A stretch of DNA of 64,000 nucleotides, taken from NCBI GenBank assembly GCA_948567375.1, contig OX419759.1:25955493-26019492 (forward strand), in the 5' to 3' direction. The notes beneath the pieces are model-generated. The model worked only from the letters and a program-made list of their open reading frames with translations. It had not been told where the DNA came from and searched no databases. The translations under genes and the position numbers were made by a program. Of the stretch, positions 34,830 to 47,890 are shown in pieces; the first letter of the stretch is position 1; each line of letters opens with the position of its first letter. This DNA is from Lunularia cruciata. Taxonomy: Eukaryota; Streptophyta; Marchantiopsida; Lunulariales; Lunulariaceae.

Positions 34830-37800
34830 TTTTAGGCATGCCATGGATGGAGCAATACAACCCTATGGTGGATTGGAGGAAGAAAGTAGTGAGAACCCAC
34901 CAACGGTCAATCATTGGGGTTAAAGAAAAATCACACAAGCAAAAATTGTCTCTATACGTCGTAGGGATGGCAACTGTCTGTAAGACCAATAGATGTTTTA
35001 TGGGTCTAATAAGAGAAGTCTAGAGTTCACAACTTGATGGAAAACTTCTTGATAAATTGAAGGATGTGGTAGATGAGTTTCAAGATGTCTTTCCCGATGA
35101 TCTACCCTCAGGATTACCACAAAAAAGGCGAGTAGATCACAAAATTGAGACACTTCCAAGGAAGATGCCTCCTTGTAAGGCCCCATATCGCCTATCACCT
35201 CATGAGTTGGAGGAGTGTAAGACTCAAATTGAGGAGATGGTGGAGAAAGGGTTCATCCAACCTAGCGTATCACCATATGGGGCCCCTATCTTGTTTGTGA
35301 AGAAGAAGGATGGTACAATGCGCATGTGCATTGACTATCGGGGTCTCAATCAGCAAACAATGAAGAACAAATACCCCTTACCTTGCATGGATGACTTGTT
35401 TGATCAACTCCATGGAGCGAGATACTTCACCAAACTGGACTTGCGGAGCAGTTAGAATCAAATCCGAATTGTAGAGGAAGATGTGTACAAAACTGCCTTT
35501 TGAACCAGGTATTGCCACTTTGAGTATCTTGTGATGCCTTTTGGCCTCACCAATGCACCTGCCACTTTCATGAGTCTAATGAATGACATATTTCGTCCAT
35601 ACTTGGATAAGTTTGTTATTGTCTTCCTAGATGATATCTTAGTATACAGTAGCACGATGACAGAACACAAACAACATCTACGAGAGGTCCTCCAAATTCT
35701 AAGATAGAATCAGTTGTACGCCAAAATCTCAAAGTGTGAGTTTGGCAAGTTTGAAGTAGACTACTTGGGGCATAGAGTAAGTGCAGAGGGCATTCAAGTA
35801 TTGACAGATAAAATAGAGTTCATTCAAAAATGGAGTGCCCCAGAAGATCATACTCAACTTAAGAGCTTCTTGGGGTTGACGGGATTCTATCATGGATTTT
35901 TCAAGGACTTTTCCAAGGTTACACTACCTTTAACGGCACTACTTGGCAAGGGGAAGAAGTGGACATGGAGAACTGCACAAGAGTTGGCCTTTCAAGAATT
36001 GAAGGCTGCCTTGCTACATGCACCAATCTTGAAGTGGTATGACCCAAAACGTCCAATCAAGTTGGCTACAGATGCATCAAGCGTAGCAATAGGAGCAGTC
36101 CTACAACAAGAGTGGCAGGACGGCTGGCATCCAACTGCATATTTCTCTCGAAAGTTGTTACCGGCAAAATGCAACTACCACACCATAGAATGAGAAGAGC
36201 TGGCCATTGTTTTAGCAACCAAGCATTGGAAGCACTACCTGGGCAAGAAGGCATTTGTAGTAGAGACAGACCACAAACCTCTAGTCTACCTCGAGACGCA
36301 GAAGGATCTATCTCATTGCCAAATTTGGTGGGCAGAGTGGTGATAACGCTTAAACATGACAATCACCTACGTGGAAGGTAAGAAGCAACTTGCAAATGCA
36401 TTCACCCGCATGCCAATGGCCAACAACTTGGTGGCAGAGGTTAAGATTAACCCTGAATTCTGGCAAGAGATTCTAGCTGCTACAAAAACTGATCCGTCGA
36501 TTGTAGAAGCGCAATCATCCAAAGGTATCACGAGCACCCAAGGATTCACCTTTCAGGATGGCAGATTATGGATCCCAAATGTCCCAGAATTACACACCAC
36601 CATTCTTGCAGAATGTCATGATTTGGCTATTGCAGCTCATGTCGGAGTGGACAAGACCTTGGATGCAGTCAAGCGCCATTACTATTGGCCCAAGATGAGC
36701 AACAACGTGATGGACTATGTGCGTAGCTGCCTACTTTTTCAACAGAACAAAGCTTCTAATCAAGCTCCTCCAGGGCTCCTTCAACCTCTCCCCACTCCTA
36801 CCCAACGTTGGGAACAAGTGAGTATGGATCTCATCTGTGAATTACCCAAGACCACCAGGGTTTAACTCCATTGTGGTCTTTGTGGACCGGCTCAGCAAAA
36901 TGATTCATGTACGCCCTACCACCAAGGAGGTGACCGCTCCACAACTAGCTCAAGTATACTTAGATGCAGTCTTTGCTCACCATGGCTTGTCTAGAGTACT
37001 CATCACCGATAGAGGCACCCGATTCACCAGTTTGTTTTGGCAAACACTCTTTGGTTTCTTCAAAACCAAGTTGCCCATGTCCACAGCTTACCACCCACAA
37101 ACAAATAACCAAACAGAGCGGGCTAATTGCATGATTGAAGACATGTTACGCGGCTTCATCTCAGAAGAGCAAGAGAGGTGGGACACCCTACTCCCGTTGG
37201 TGGAATTTGCTTACAACAATTTAGTGAATGCATCCACCCAGGTCACTCTGTTCTTCCTCATGTATGGTGAGCATCCCTTCACACCTTTTAGCTTGATGAA
37301 GATCCGTCTAGTGGCTACCAAGGTCGATGCAGTCAACACATTTGTTTCTAGAATCCAACAAGGTGTGGAGAGCGCCAAGCACAGATTACAGATTGTGCAA
37401 AATCAACAGAAGCAGTATGCTAATGCACACCGTCGGCACATGGAGTTCAATGTTGGGGATCAAGTGTGGCTATCAACAACCATCCTCACATTAGTTGGAC
37501 CTCGTAAGCTCAGACCTCGTTTTATTAGGCCTTTCTTGATTCTTCGTTGCATCGGCACTATGGCCTATCACCTTGAGCTACCACCACACATGAGGATCCA
37601 TCCAGTGTTCCATGTCTCCCTACTACACAGATATGCTCCCCGATCAGGCCAGAGTCATTCCACACCACACATTTGACCTTGTCCGACACTCATTGATTGC
37701 ACAAAGGAATATGAAGTGGAGCGGATTCTCCAAAAATGCATACGTGGTACTTGCCACCCACGGGTGGACTATCTAGTACAATGGAAAGGTTACCCCCTCT

Positions 37801-37898
37801 ATGAAGCAACCTAGGAGCCTGTTGCCAATTTGGCACATGCACCGGTGTTGGTGCAAGCATTTGAGCAACAATTGCACAACGAGGACGTTGCGTCTTAA
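34830..37898 (+). pseudogene. Element 1 pol: RT, RNase H, integrase, chromodomain
   Basis: RT: 35057-35455 with [20 protein letters not shown] and the following core [12 protein letters not shown]; catalytic FLDDILVYS at about 35630-35655. RNase H: TDASSVAIGAVLQQEW (36070-36120). Integrase: zinc site HVGVDKTLDAVKRHYYWP, with the last Cys pair damaged (LLFQQ), then VVFVDRLSKMIHV, ITDRGTRFTS and AYHPQTNNQTERAN. The chromodomain near 37765-37830 reads DYLVQWKGYPLYEAT. Stops occur near 35455, 35503, 35705, 36193 and 36340, and the integrase frame breaks near 36858. The final stop is TAA 37896-37898. Confidence 0.88.
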
Positions 37899-37911
37899 AA
37901 GGAGGGAGGTC
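37896..37911 (+). promoter_or_regulatory. Polypurine tract of element 1
   Basis: TAAAAGGAGGGAGGTC directly before the 3' LTR. The same tract stands before the 3' LTR of element 2 (47888-47903). Confidence 0.85.
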
Positions 37912-38646
37912 TATAATACCAAGAGCTAGCCATATGATCTAGATGTGAAATTTGGTTTGGTAACATCTAGAATGATGTTATACATGATGGTCAAAATAGA
38001 TAAGATAGAAGTATCACCAAAAGAGTACTTCTACTAATAGGGCAAAAACCAAAATAGACTTGAGAACCTTATAACCAATAGCTAGACATATGATTTAAAG
38101 GTGAGAATTGGTTTGGTAACATCTGGAAGGATGTTACACATGATGGACTAAATAGATCAGAAAGAGGTATCACCAAAAGGGGACTTCCACAAATAGAGTA
38201 GGAACCGAAATATGCCTGAAATCTTTGAAGGCAATTTTGGAGGCCTAAACGGATGAATTAGACCTCGAAAATTTACAAATTCCCCCCCCCCCCCTTAATG
38301 GAGTTAAGGCTGGCCTTCCCTCCTCCCTGCTTTGTCTCGTCAAGAGCTTTCTAATGGTACCTTACTCATGTGATTCTGAGATTCCTACATGAAGATTCCC
38401 TAAAAGATTCCCTCCGGTCAAAGCTTGTTTGACCTACCATATCGGACCTAGACTAGACATGTCACCCATCCAAGGATGGAGCTTTCTGAAATGTCACCTA
38501 TCTGGGTGTCCCTAATCCTATGGTGGAGCTTCCTTGGCGGGGATCCTCTTTGTCTATATAATAAAGAGAAGGTGCTCTCTTGGGGCATCGATTGTTTGAG
38601 TGTGCAATCTATGTTTTCTCTATTCTCTTGTCCTCGGAGTATTACA
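37912..38646 (+). repeat. Element 1 3' LTR
   Basis: 735 bp, TATAATACC...GTATTACA. It begins TA where the 5' LTR begins TG. It contains a 13-C run at 38282-38294 where the 5' LTR has only six C. Confidence 0.9.
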
Positions 38647-39106
38647 CAATTTTACCAAAGACAAAGACATATTCCTCTTAGCCCAACTTCTTCTATACAA
38701 AGGAACACAATGTGAAAGAATGCCTTTGCAATACATTAAAAATCCCATATATAAAAGGAAAAGAAAGAAAATGAAAATAAAATAAAATTCCAAGTACCAT
38801 ACTTGATCTTGTTCCTAAACCGAGTGCTTAATTGTTGTACCATTCTAATTGACTTGTGATCCATGGATTGTGAACCATGAGTTACAACAAACAAAAAGCT
38901 AGATAAAGTTGGTACTCTCTTGATGATTGAACCACTAGATAACAAGAAGATCTTTGACCTATTAAACTAGCATACAAGAACTCTAAACTAAAAATAAAGC
39001 TTTTGCTAAGTGTTAACAAACTTTGTGATGTTAGAGAAAATTTTTATTCCTACTCCAATATTAAATATAAAGCATTTTTAAGCTTGAAATGCATCAAGGC
39101 CCAAAT
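38647..39106. other. Host spacer between elements 1 and 3
   Basis: About 460 bp continuing the sequence interrupted by element 1. No gene seen. Confidence 0.5.
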
Positions 39107-39403
39107 TGTAATACTCTAAGGACAAGAGAAGAGAGAGAAACACAAATTACACATTCAATATTCAGTGCCCCAAAGGAGCACCTTCTCTTTATTATATAGA
39201 CAAAGAGGATCTCCTCCAAGGAAGCTCCACCATAGGATTAGGTACACAAATAGGTGACATGTCAACAAGCTCCACCCTTGGATTACTTACTTGGATGGGT
39301 GACATGTCGGTCTAGGTCCTATCTAGTTGGTCAAACAAGCTTTAACCAGAAGGAATATTTTAGGGAATCTTCCTATAGGAGTCTCAAAATCACATGAGTA
39401 AGG
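39107..39403 (-). repeat. Element 3 3' LTR, truncated
   Basis: It matches the U5-side 300 bp of the LTR from TGTAATACTCT to GAGTAAGG, then jumps directly into the pol end (CCTCAACGTCCTCATTGTGC). The first 440 bp or so of the LTR and the polypurine tract are deleted. Confidence 0.85.
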
Positions 39404-41263
39404 TCCTCAACGTCCTCATTGTGCAATTGTTGCTCAAATGCTTGCACCAATACTGGTGCATGTGTCAAATTGGCAGCGGAATCCCAGGTTGCTTTATAGA
39501 GGAGGTAACCTTTCCACTATACTAGATAGTCCACCCACGGATGGTGAGTACCACGTATGCATTTTTGGAGAATACGCTCCACTTCATATTCCTCTATGCC
39601 ATCAATGAGTGTCAAACAAGGTTGAATGTCTTGGGTGGAATGACCTTGGCCTGAACGGGGAGCATATCTGCATAGTAGGGAAACATGGAATAGGGGATGG
39701 ATCTTCATGTGTGGTGGTAGCTCAAGGTGATAGGCCACATCACCAACGCGACAAAGAATCAAGAAAGGCCCAATAAAACAAGGTCTGAGCTTACGAGGTC
39801 CAACTAATGTGAGGTTGGTTGTCAATAGCCACACTTGATCCCCAATATTGAACTCCATGTGCCTACGGTATGCATCAGCATACAACTTCTGTCGATTTTG
39901 TGCAATCTGTAATTTGTGCTTGGCGCTCTCCACACCTTGTTGGATTCTAGAAATAAACGTGTTGATTGTATTGACCTTGGTAGCCACTGGATGGATCTTC
40001 ATCAAGCTAGAAGGTGTGAAGGGAGGCTCACCATACATGAGGAAGAACAAAGTGATTTGGGTGGATGCATTCACTGAATTGTTGGAAGCAAATTCCACCA
40101 ACGGGAGTAGGGTGTCTCAACTCTCTTGCTCTTCTAAGGTGAAGTCGTGTAACATGTCTTCAATCGTGCGATTAGCCCGCTCTATTTGGCCATCTTTTTG
40201 TGGGTGGTAAGTTGTAGACATGGCCAACTTGGTTTTGAAGAACCCAAAGAGTGTTCACCAAAACAAACTAGTGAATTGAATGTCTTTATCAATAATAAGT
40301 ACTCTAGACAAGCCATGGTGAGAGAAGACTGCATCTAAGTATAATTGAGCTAGTTGTGGAGCGGTCACATCCTTGGTAGTACATGAATCATTTTGCTGAG
40401 CCGGTCCACAAAGACCATGATGGAGTCAAATTCTAAGGTAGTCTTGGGTAATTCACAAACGAGATCTATACTCACTTGTTCCCAACGTTGGGTAGGCGTG
40501 GGGAGAGGTTGAAGGAGCCTTGCAGGAGCTTGATTAAAAGCTTTGTTCTGTTGACAAAGTAGGTTGTTGTGCACATAGTCCATCACGTTGTTGCTCATCT
40601 TAGGCCAATAATAATGGCGTTGGAGTGCATCCAAGGTCTCGTCCACTCCAACATGACCTGCAATGGCCGAATCATGACATTCTGCTAGAATGGTGGTGCG
40701 TAATTCTGGGACATTTGGGATCCATAATCTGCCATCACAAAAGGTGAATCCTTGGGTGCTAGTGACACTTTTGGATGATTGCGCTTCTACAATCTATGGA
40801 TCAATTTTTGTAGCAGCCAGAATTTAGGGTTAATCTTAACCTCTACCACCAAGTTGTTTTCCATTGGCATGTGGGTGAATGCATCTACAAGTTGCTTCTT
40901 CCCTTCCACATAGGTGATTGTCATGTTGAAGCGTTGTTGCCACTTTGTTCACCGAATCTGGTTACGAGATAGATCCTTCTGCGTCTTGAGGTAGACTAGA
41001 GGTTTGTGGTCTATCTCTACTACAAATGCCTTCTCGCCCAAATAGTGCTTCTAATGCTTGGTTGCCAGAACGATGGCCAGTTATGTGGTGTGGTAGTTGC
41101 ACTCCGTCGGTAGCAACTTTTGAGAGAAAAATGCAATTGGATGCCATCCGTCATGTCACTCGTCATGTCACTCTTGTTGTAGGACTACTCCTATTGCTAC
41201 GCTTGATGCATTTGTAGCCAACTTGATTGGACGTTTTGGGTCATACCACTTCAAGGTTGGTGT
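39404..41263 (-). pseudogene. Element 3 pol, distal part: RNase H end, integrase, chromodomain
   Basis: Minus-strand order from 41263 downward: the RNase H remainder (40962-41260), the zinc site DETLDALQRHYYWPKMSN with an intact Cys pair (LLCQQ) at 40365-40646, core VFVDRLSKMIHV, and then the 194-codon frame 39517-40101 with the integrase end (FLMYGEPPFTPSSL, NIGDQVWL) leading into the chromodomain. This copy keeps two extra bases near 40430-40440 that elements 1 and 2 lack, so its integrase frame runs through there. Other stops remain. Confidence 0.85.
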
Positions 41264-41268
41264 ATGTA
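41264..41268. repeat. Target duplication ATGTA of element 2 (left)
   Basis: ATGTA, identical to 48644-48648. Confidence 0.9.
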
Positions 41269-42005
41269 TGTAATATCACAAGCTAGCCATATGATCTAGA
41301 TGTGAAATTTAGTTTGGTAACATCTAGAATGATGTTATACATGATGGTCAAAATAGATCAGATAGAAGTATCACCAAAAGAGTACTTCTACTAATAGAGC
41401 AGAAATCGAAAAAGACTTGAGAACCTTAAAACCAATAGCTAGACATATGATTTAAAGGTGAAAATTGGTTTGGTAACATCTAGAAGGATGTTACACATGA
41501 TGGACTAAACAGATCAGAAAGAGGTATCACCAAAAGGGGACTTCACTAATAGAGTAGGAACCAAAATATATATGAAATCTTTGAAGGTAATTTTGGAGGC
41601 CTAAACGGATGAATTAGGCCTTGAAAATGTGTCGATGCCCCCTCCCCAAGAAAGGAAGGGTTGGCATTCCCTCCCCTTGGTTTGTCTCATTGAGAGCTTT
41701 CCAACGGTACCTTACTCACGTGATTTTGAGACTCCTATGGGAAGATTCCCTAAAAGATTCCCTTTGGTCAAAGCTTGTTTGACCAACCAAATAAGACCTA
41801 GACCGACATGTCACCCATCCAAGTAAGTAATCCAAGGGTGGAGCTTGATGACATGTCACCTATCTATGTGCCTTATCCTATGGTGGAGTTTCCTTGGAGT
41901 AGATCCTCCTTGTCTAGATAATAAAGAGAAGGTGCTCCTTTGGGGCACTAAATGTTGAATGTGTAATGTGTGTTTTCTCTCTTCTCTTGTCCTTGGAGTA
42001 TTAAA
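41269..42005 (+). repeat. Element 2 5' LTR
   Basis: 737 bp, TGTAATATC...GTATTAAA. The terminal CA has become AA. It is followed by the primer site TGGTATCAAAGC at 42007-42018, one mismatch from the element 1 site. Confidence 0.9.
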
Positions 42006-42291
42006 ATGGTATCAAAGCAAGTGTCTTAGTCCAAGAGAGTGGATCACCCCTCTTGGAAGAGCACGAACTACTAAAACTGAGTAATTTGAGGTGGAGAACA
42101 TAGAGTAATTATTAGACTTAGGAAGGACTTTAGAGAGTAGATGGGATGGATGCACCGGGAGGACAATTTCCCACACCTAGCTTTCCATTCCCAAATCCAT
42201 TCCACATCAAGTTATGTACATCCAGTGTGAGAAAATGAGGGTATTGCTAGTTTATCACTTTGGCACAGAATTCATGGATAGGGTGATGAAC

Positions 42292-43036
42292 TATAATACC
42301 AAGAGCTAGCCATATGATCTAGATGTGAAATTTGGTTTGGTAACATCTAGAATGATGTTATACATGATGGTCAAAATAGATAATATAGAAGTATCACCAA
42401 AAGAGTACTTCTACTTATAGGGCAAAAACCAAAATAGACTTGAGAACTTTAGAACCAATAGCTAGACATATGATTTAAAGGTGAGAATTGGTTTGGTACC
42501 ATCTGGAAGGATGTTACACATGATGGACTAAACAAATTAGAAAGAGGTATCACCAAAAGGGGACTTCTACTAATAGAGTAGGAACCAAAATATGCCTGAA
42601 ATCTTTGAAGGCACTTTTGGAGGCCTAAACGGATGAATTAGGCCTCAAAAATGTGCAGACCCCCCCCCCCCCCCAAAACAGAGGAAAGGATGGCCTTCCC
42701 TCCCCTCTGATTTGTCTCATCAAGAGCTTTCCAATGGTACCTTATTCATGTGATTCTGAGATTCCTACAGGAAGATTCTCTAAAAGATTCCCTCCGGTCA
42801 AAGCTTGTTTGACCAACCAGATAGGACCTAGACCAGACATGTCACCCATCCAAGTAAGTAATCCAAGGGTGGAGCTTGCTGACATGTCACCTATTTGTGT
42901 CCCTAATCCTATGGTGGAGCTTCCTTGGAGGAGATCCTCTTTGTCTATATAATAAAGAGAAGGTGCTCCTTTGGAGCATCAAATGTTGAGTGTGCAATCT
43001 GTGTTTTCTCTCTTCTCTTGTCCCTGGAGTATTAGA
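42292..43036 (+). repeat. Solo LTR nested in element 2
   Basis: 745 bp, TATAATACC...GTATTAGA, flanked by perfect TGAAC repeats at 42287-42291 and 43037-43041. It splits leader ORF A of element 2. It contains a 15-C run at 42660-42674. Both terminal dinucleotides have departed from TG/CA. Confidence 0.92.
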
Positions 43037-43357
43037 TGAACTCACCAAACCCGGTGATTCTACCCATGGTGATATATGATAGAGAGTGGGATTTGAAAAT
43101 CTACATTCTATTATGATAATATGGATATGAATGTCCCAAATCCTCTCCCTTTCAACACTCAAGTAGAAATCCGTTATGTAGTGAGACTGAAAGTGATGTT
43201 TAGAGATTTTTTCGTTAGGAATTTTGGCAAGGAGTATTATCAATGAGTGATAGCTTTGGAGGTCCTAATGATAGTTCCGATAGTTTGTGCGCCTTCCAGA
43301 GTGATCATATTGACTCTATATTGAAGTAGACATTGGCAATTGAGTGTTGCAAGAACC

Positions 43358-44463
43358 ATGGATCCGCAATTGCAAGAGCTGGTGCAAGGAATGCAAGAGA
43401 TGTTGAATGAATTTTGAGAGATTAAGATGACCATGGAGATGTTACAAAGTCAAGTGCAAATTTTAGGAACAATTAAGCCATGCAAGAAGAAGAGCCGTCT
43501 CAAAACCCAATACCTACGATGGAAGTACTTGGAGAGGCACCTGTGCCTACGATCCCTATCAACAATGAAGCCACATTGCTACTTCAGATGAAGAAGACCT
43601 GCAACATCGAGCCTTACAAGGGGTAGTGTATGATGGGAGTAGTGGAAAATTGGATCTTGAGAATGAATCGATATTTCCGATTGTTCTCAACATAGATCAC
43701 GGAGTATGGTGCAGGCGTGTTTGCATGTGGGTACTTGATCAATAAAGCCCTCACATGGTGCTTGGGAAATGCTTGACATGATGCTTGGGAAAGATCCATG
43801 TTGGCAGAGAGAAGGGAGGTCACGTGGACATCAATGCAAGAAGGATTGTTGAAGAATTTTCAATTGGTGGATTCTATGCAGATGGCTCAAACCCAACTAT
43901 GGGGATTGACATAGAAGAATAGCGTACAAGAGTATGTGGAAGCATTTTTGGATCTACAAGTCGTAATAACCAACATGAGTCCAGCAGAGGCTCTCGACAA
44001 TTTCAAACAAGGGTTAAAGGAGCGGATTCGCCAAGAAGTCATGGTGCAAAATCCTCAAACGGTATTTGAAGCCATTGCTTGTGCGCAGAGAATAGTGGGA
44101 GCATTGGTTGGAGGTGAAGGAGTAGTTCCACCTCAACATTATTGGGCAGAAATGCCACACATAGGTGGACCAGTACCAATGGAATTGGGCAACCTTCGAT
44201 TTCAAGATTGAGGAGCACGACCACTTCAAAGAGAGTGTGGACGGGTAGAAGAACAAAGAGATGGAGTCCCACGAGGAGATGGAACTCGAGGAGAACAATG
44301 CTATTGTTACAATTGTGGTCGTACTGGGCACATATCTACCAACTGTCGCACTCATTTCCCTAGAGGCCTTTGTCCTTCGTATAGGCAATCTTTGAACAAC
44401 ATGGATAGGCACATTGAAGAGGAGGAAGTAGAAATCACTTCGGAAAATGAAGATTGCCAGTAA
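43358..44463 (+). pseudogene. Element 2 gag
   Basis: Starts ATGGATCCGCAATTGCAAGAG at 43358. It has the same early TGA after NEF as elements 1 and 3 and the core at 43936-44211 (NFKQGLKERIRQEV). The zinc knuckle CYNCGRTGHISTNC lies near 44300-44345. The frame ends Q-TAA at 44461-44463, immediately followed by ATGTACCTT. Additional stops are present. Confidence 0.8.
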
Positions 44464-47400
44464 ATGTACCTTGCGGCCTTATATGCTCAATAAGGAAGAA
44501 GAGAAGCGAGGGAAGGAAGAAGACTGATGTGCAAACATCCCGAAAGGCACCTCACAATTGATTGTTGTGAATGGAGTCCTAGAAGGCAATCAAGTAAGAG
44601 TATTAATCTATCCGGGAGCAACAGAGAATTTCTGATCTCACTCTATTGCAATAAGATTGACAATGGATCTAGAGAGGGATAGGAGTGAAGAAGTAGAGTT
44701 GCCTAACGGGAAAATAGAGAGGATTGAATCATTACCAGGATGGGTAACACTCTCTGTAGGAGAATATCATGAAGGAATTGAGTGGCGAGTGATACAATTA
44801 GCTCGTTATGATGCAATCTTAGGCATGCCATGGATAGAGTAGTACAAACCTATGGTAGATTGGAGGAACAAAGTAGTGAGAACCCACCAATGGTCAATCA
44901 TTGGGGTTAAAGAAAAATCACCCAAGTAGGATCTAACTCTATATGTCATAGGGACGGCAACTGTCTGTAAGACCAATAGATGTTTCATGGGTCTAATAAG
45001 AGAAGTCTAGAGTGCACAACTCGATGGACAAGTTCTTGAGAAACTGAAGGTTGTGGTGGATGAATTTCAAGATGTCTTTTTTGATGATCTACCCTCAAGA
45101 TTACCACCAAAAAGGAGAGTAGATCATAAAATTGAGACACTCCCGGGGAGGACACCTCCTTGTAAGGTCCCATATCGCCTATCACCTCATGAGTTGGAGG
45201 AGTGTAAGACTCAAATTGAGGAGATGTTGCAAAAGGGGTTCATCCAACCTAGCGTATCACCATATGGGGCTCTTGTCTTGTTTGTGAAGAAGAAAGATGG
45301 TACAATGCGCATGTGCATTGACTATCAAGGTCTCAATTAGCAAACAGTGAAGAAAAAATACCCCTTACCTCACATAGATGACCTGTTTGATCAACTCTAT
45401 GGAGCAAGATACTTCACCAAATTGGACTTGCGGAACAGTTACAATCAAATTTGAATTGTAGAGGAGGATGTGTACAAAACTGCCTTTCGAACCAGGTATG
45501 GCCACTTCGAGTATCTTGTGATGCCTTTTGGCCTCACCAATGCACCTGCCACTTTCATGAGTCTAATGAATGACATATTTTGTCCATACTTGGATAAGTC
45601 TGTTATCATCTTCTTGGACAATATCTTAGTATATAGAAGCATGATGACGGAACACAAACAACATCTACGAGAAGTCCTCCAAATTTTAAGACAGAATGAA
45701 TTGTATGCCAAAATCTCAAAGTGCAAGTTTGGCAAAGTCTGAAGTAGACTACTTGGGGCATAGAGTAAGTGCAAAGGGCATTCAAGTATTGATAGATAAA
45801 ATAGAGGTCATTCAAAAATGGCATGCCCCAAAAGATCAGACTCAACTCAAGAGCTTCTTGGGGTTGACAGGATTCTATTGGAGATTTGTCAAGGACTTCT
45901 CCAAGGTTGCACAGCCTTTAACGGCACTACTTGGCAAGGGGAAGAAGTAGACATGGGGAACCACACAAGAGTTGGCCTTTCAAGAATTGAAAGCCGCCTT
46001 GCTACATGCACCAATCTTGAAGTGGTATGACCCAAAACAACCAATCAAATTGGCTATAGATGCATCAAGCGTTGCAATAGGAGCAGTCCTACAACAAGAG
46101 TGGCATGACGGATGGCATCCAATTGCATATTTCTCTCAAAAGTTGTTACCAGCAGAGCGCAACTACCACACTACCAAACGAGAAGAGCTGGCCATCGTTT
46201 TAGCAACCAAGCATTGGAAGCACTATTTGGGCAAGAAGGCATTTGTAGTAGAGATAGACCACAAACCTCTAGTCTACCTTGAGACATAGAAGGATCTATC
46301 TCATTGCCAGATTTGGTGGGCAGAGTGGCAACAATGCTTCAACATATCAATCACCTACATGGAAGGTAAGAAGCAACTTGCAGATGCATTTACCCGCATG
46401 CCAATGGCAAACAACTTGGTAGTGAACATTAAGATTAACCTTGAATTTTGGCCAAAGATTCTGGCTGCTACAAAAACTTATCCGTAGATTGTAGAAGTGC
46501 AATCATCCAAAGGCATCACTAGCACCCAAGGACTCACCTTTCATAATAGCAGATTATGGATCCCAAATGTCCCAGAATTACGCACCACCATTCTAGCGGA
46601 ATGTCATGATTCGGCTATTGCAGGTCATATCGGAGTAGACAAGACCTTGGATGCAGTCCAATGCCATTACTATTGGCCCAAGATGAGCAACGATGTTTAG
46701 TGATGGACTACGTGCGCAGCTGCCTACTTTGTCAATAGAACAAAGCCTCTAATCAAGCTCTTGCAAGGCTCCTTCAACCTCTCTCCACGCCTACCCAATG
46801 TTGGGAACAAATGAGTATGGATCTAGTTTGTGAATTACCCAAGACCACCAGGGTTTGACTCCATCGTGGTCTTTGTGGACCAACTCAGCAAAATGATTCA
46901 TGTACGCCCTACCACCAAGGATGTGACCGCTCCACAACTAGCTCAATTAAACTTAGATGCAATCTTCTCTCACCATGGCTTGTCTAGAATACTTATCACT
47001 GATAGAGGCACTCAATTCACCAGTTTGTTCTAGCAAACACTCTTTGGTTTCTTCAAAACCAAGTTGGCCATGTCTACAGCTTACCACCTACAAATAGATG
47101 GCCAAATAGAGCAGGCTAATTGCACAATTGAAGACATGTTACGCGACTTCACCTTAGAAGAGCAAGAGAGGTTGGACACCCTATTCTTGTTGGTGGAATT
47201 TGCTTACAACAATTCAGTGAATGCATCCACCCAAGTCACTCCGTTCTTCCTCATGTATGGTGAGCACCCTTCACACCTTCTAGCTTGATGAAGATCTGTC
47301 CAGTGGCTACCAAGGTCAATGCCGTCAACACATTTGTTTCTAGAATCCAACACGGTGTAGAGAGCGCCAAGCACAGATATCAAATTGCACAAAATCAACA

Positions 47401-47890
47401 AAAGTAGTATGTTGATGCACACCGTAGGCACATGGAGTTGAATGTTGGGGATCAAGTGTGGCTATCGACAACCAACCTTACATTAGTTGGACCTTGTAAG
47501 CTCAAACCTCATTTTATTGGGCCTTTCTTGATTCTTCGTCGCGTGGGCATTGTGGCCTATCACCTTGAGCTACCACCACACATGAAGATCCATCTAGTGT
47601 TCCATGTTTCCCTACTATGCAGATATGCTCCCCAATCAGGCCATAATCATTCCACACAAGACATTTGACCTTGTCCGACACTCATTGATGGCATAGAAGA
47701 ATATGAAGTGGAGCGTATTCTCCAAAAATGCATGCATGGTACTCGCCATCCATGGGTGGACTATCTTGTATAGTGTAAAGGTTACCCCCTCTATGAAGCA
47801 ACATGGGATCCCGCTGCCAATTTGACACATGCACCGGTGTTGGTGCAAGCATTTGAGCAACAATTGCACAACGAGGATGTTGTGTCTTAA
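44464..47890 (+). pseudogene. Element 2 pol: protease, RT, RNase H, integrase, chromodomain
   Basis: A protease region is retained: VNGVLEGNQVRVLI near 44565-44610, where the catalytic DSGA/DTGA site reads YPGA and so has lost its Asp, and then GYLPGWVT-like text and RYDAILGMPWIE (44657-44842). RT: 45053-45340 and 45470-45742 ([12 protein letters not shown]; the catalytic site reads FLDNILVY, so the second Asp is Asn). RNase H: 45972-46289. Integrase: 46497-47288 with the frame broken near 46852 and stops at about 46700 and 47030. The chromodomain is near 47755-47820. The final stop is at 47888-47890. Confidence 0.87.

Larger units (their letters stand above)
32321..38646 (+). mobile_element. 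Chromovirus (Ty3/gypsy) element 1, complete structure
   Basis: The 6.3-kb element has a 5' LTR 32321-33058, a primer site at 33060, small leader ORFs, gag, pol, a polypurine tract and a 3' LTR 37912-38646. Flanks are CAATC (32316-32320) and CAATT (38647-38651), a 5-bp target duplication with one mismatch. Pol order is RT, RNase H, integrase and a C-terminal chromodomain, which places it among the chromoviruses. The protease region is lost and pol has several stops, so the copy is dead. Confidence 0.9.
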
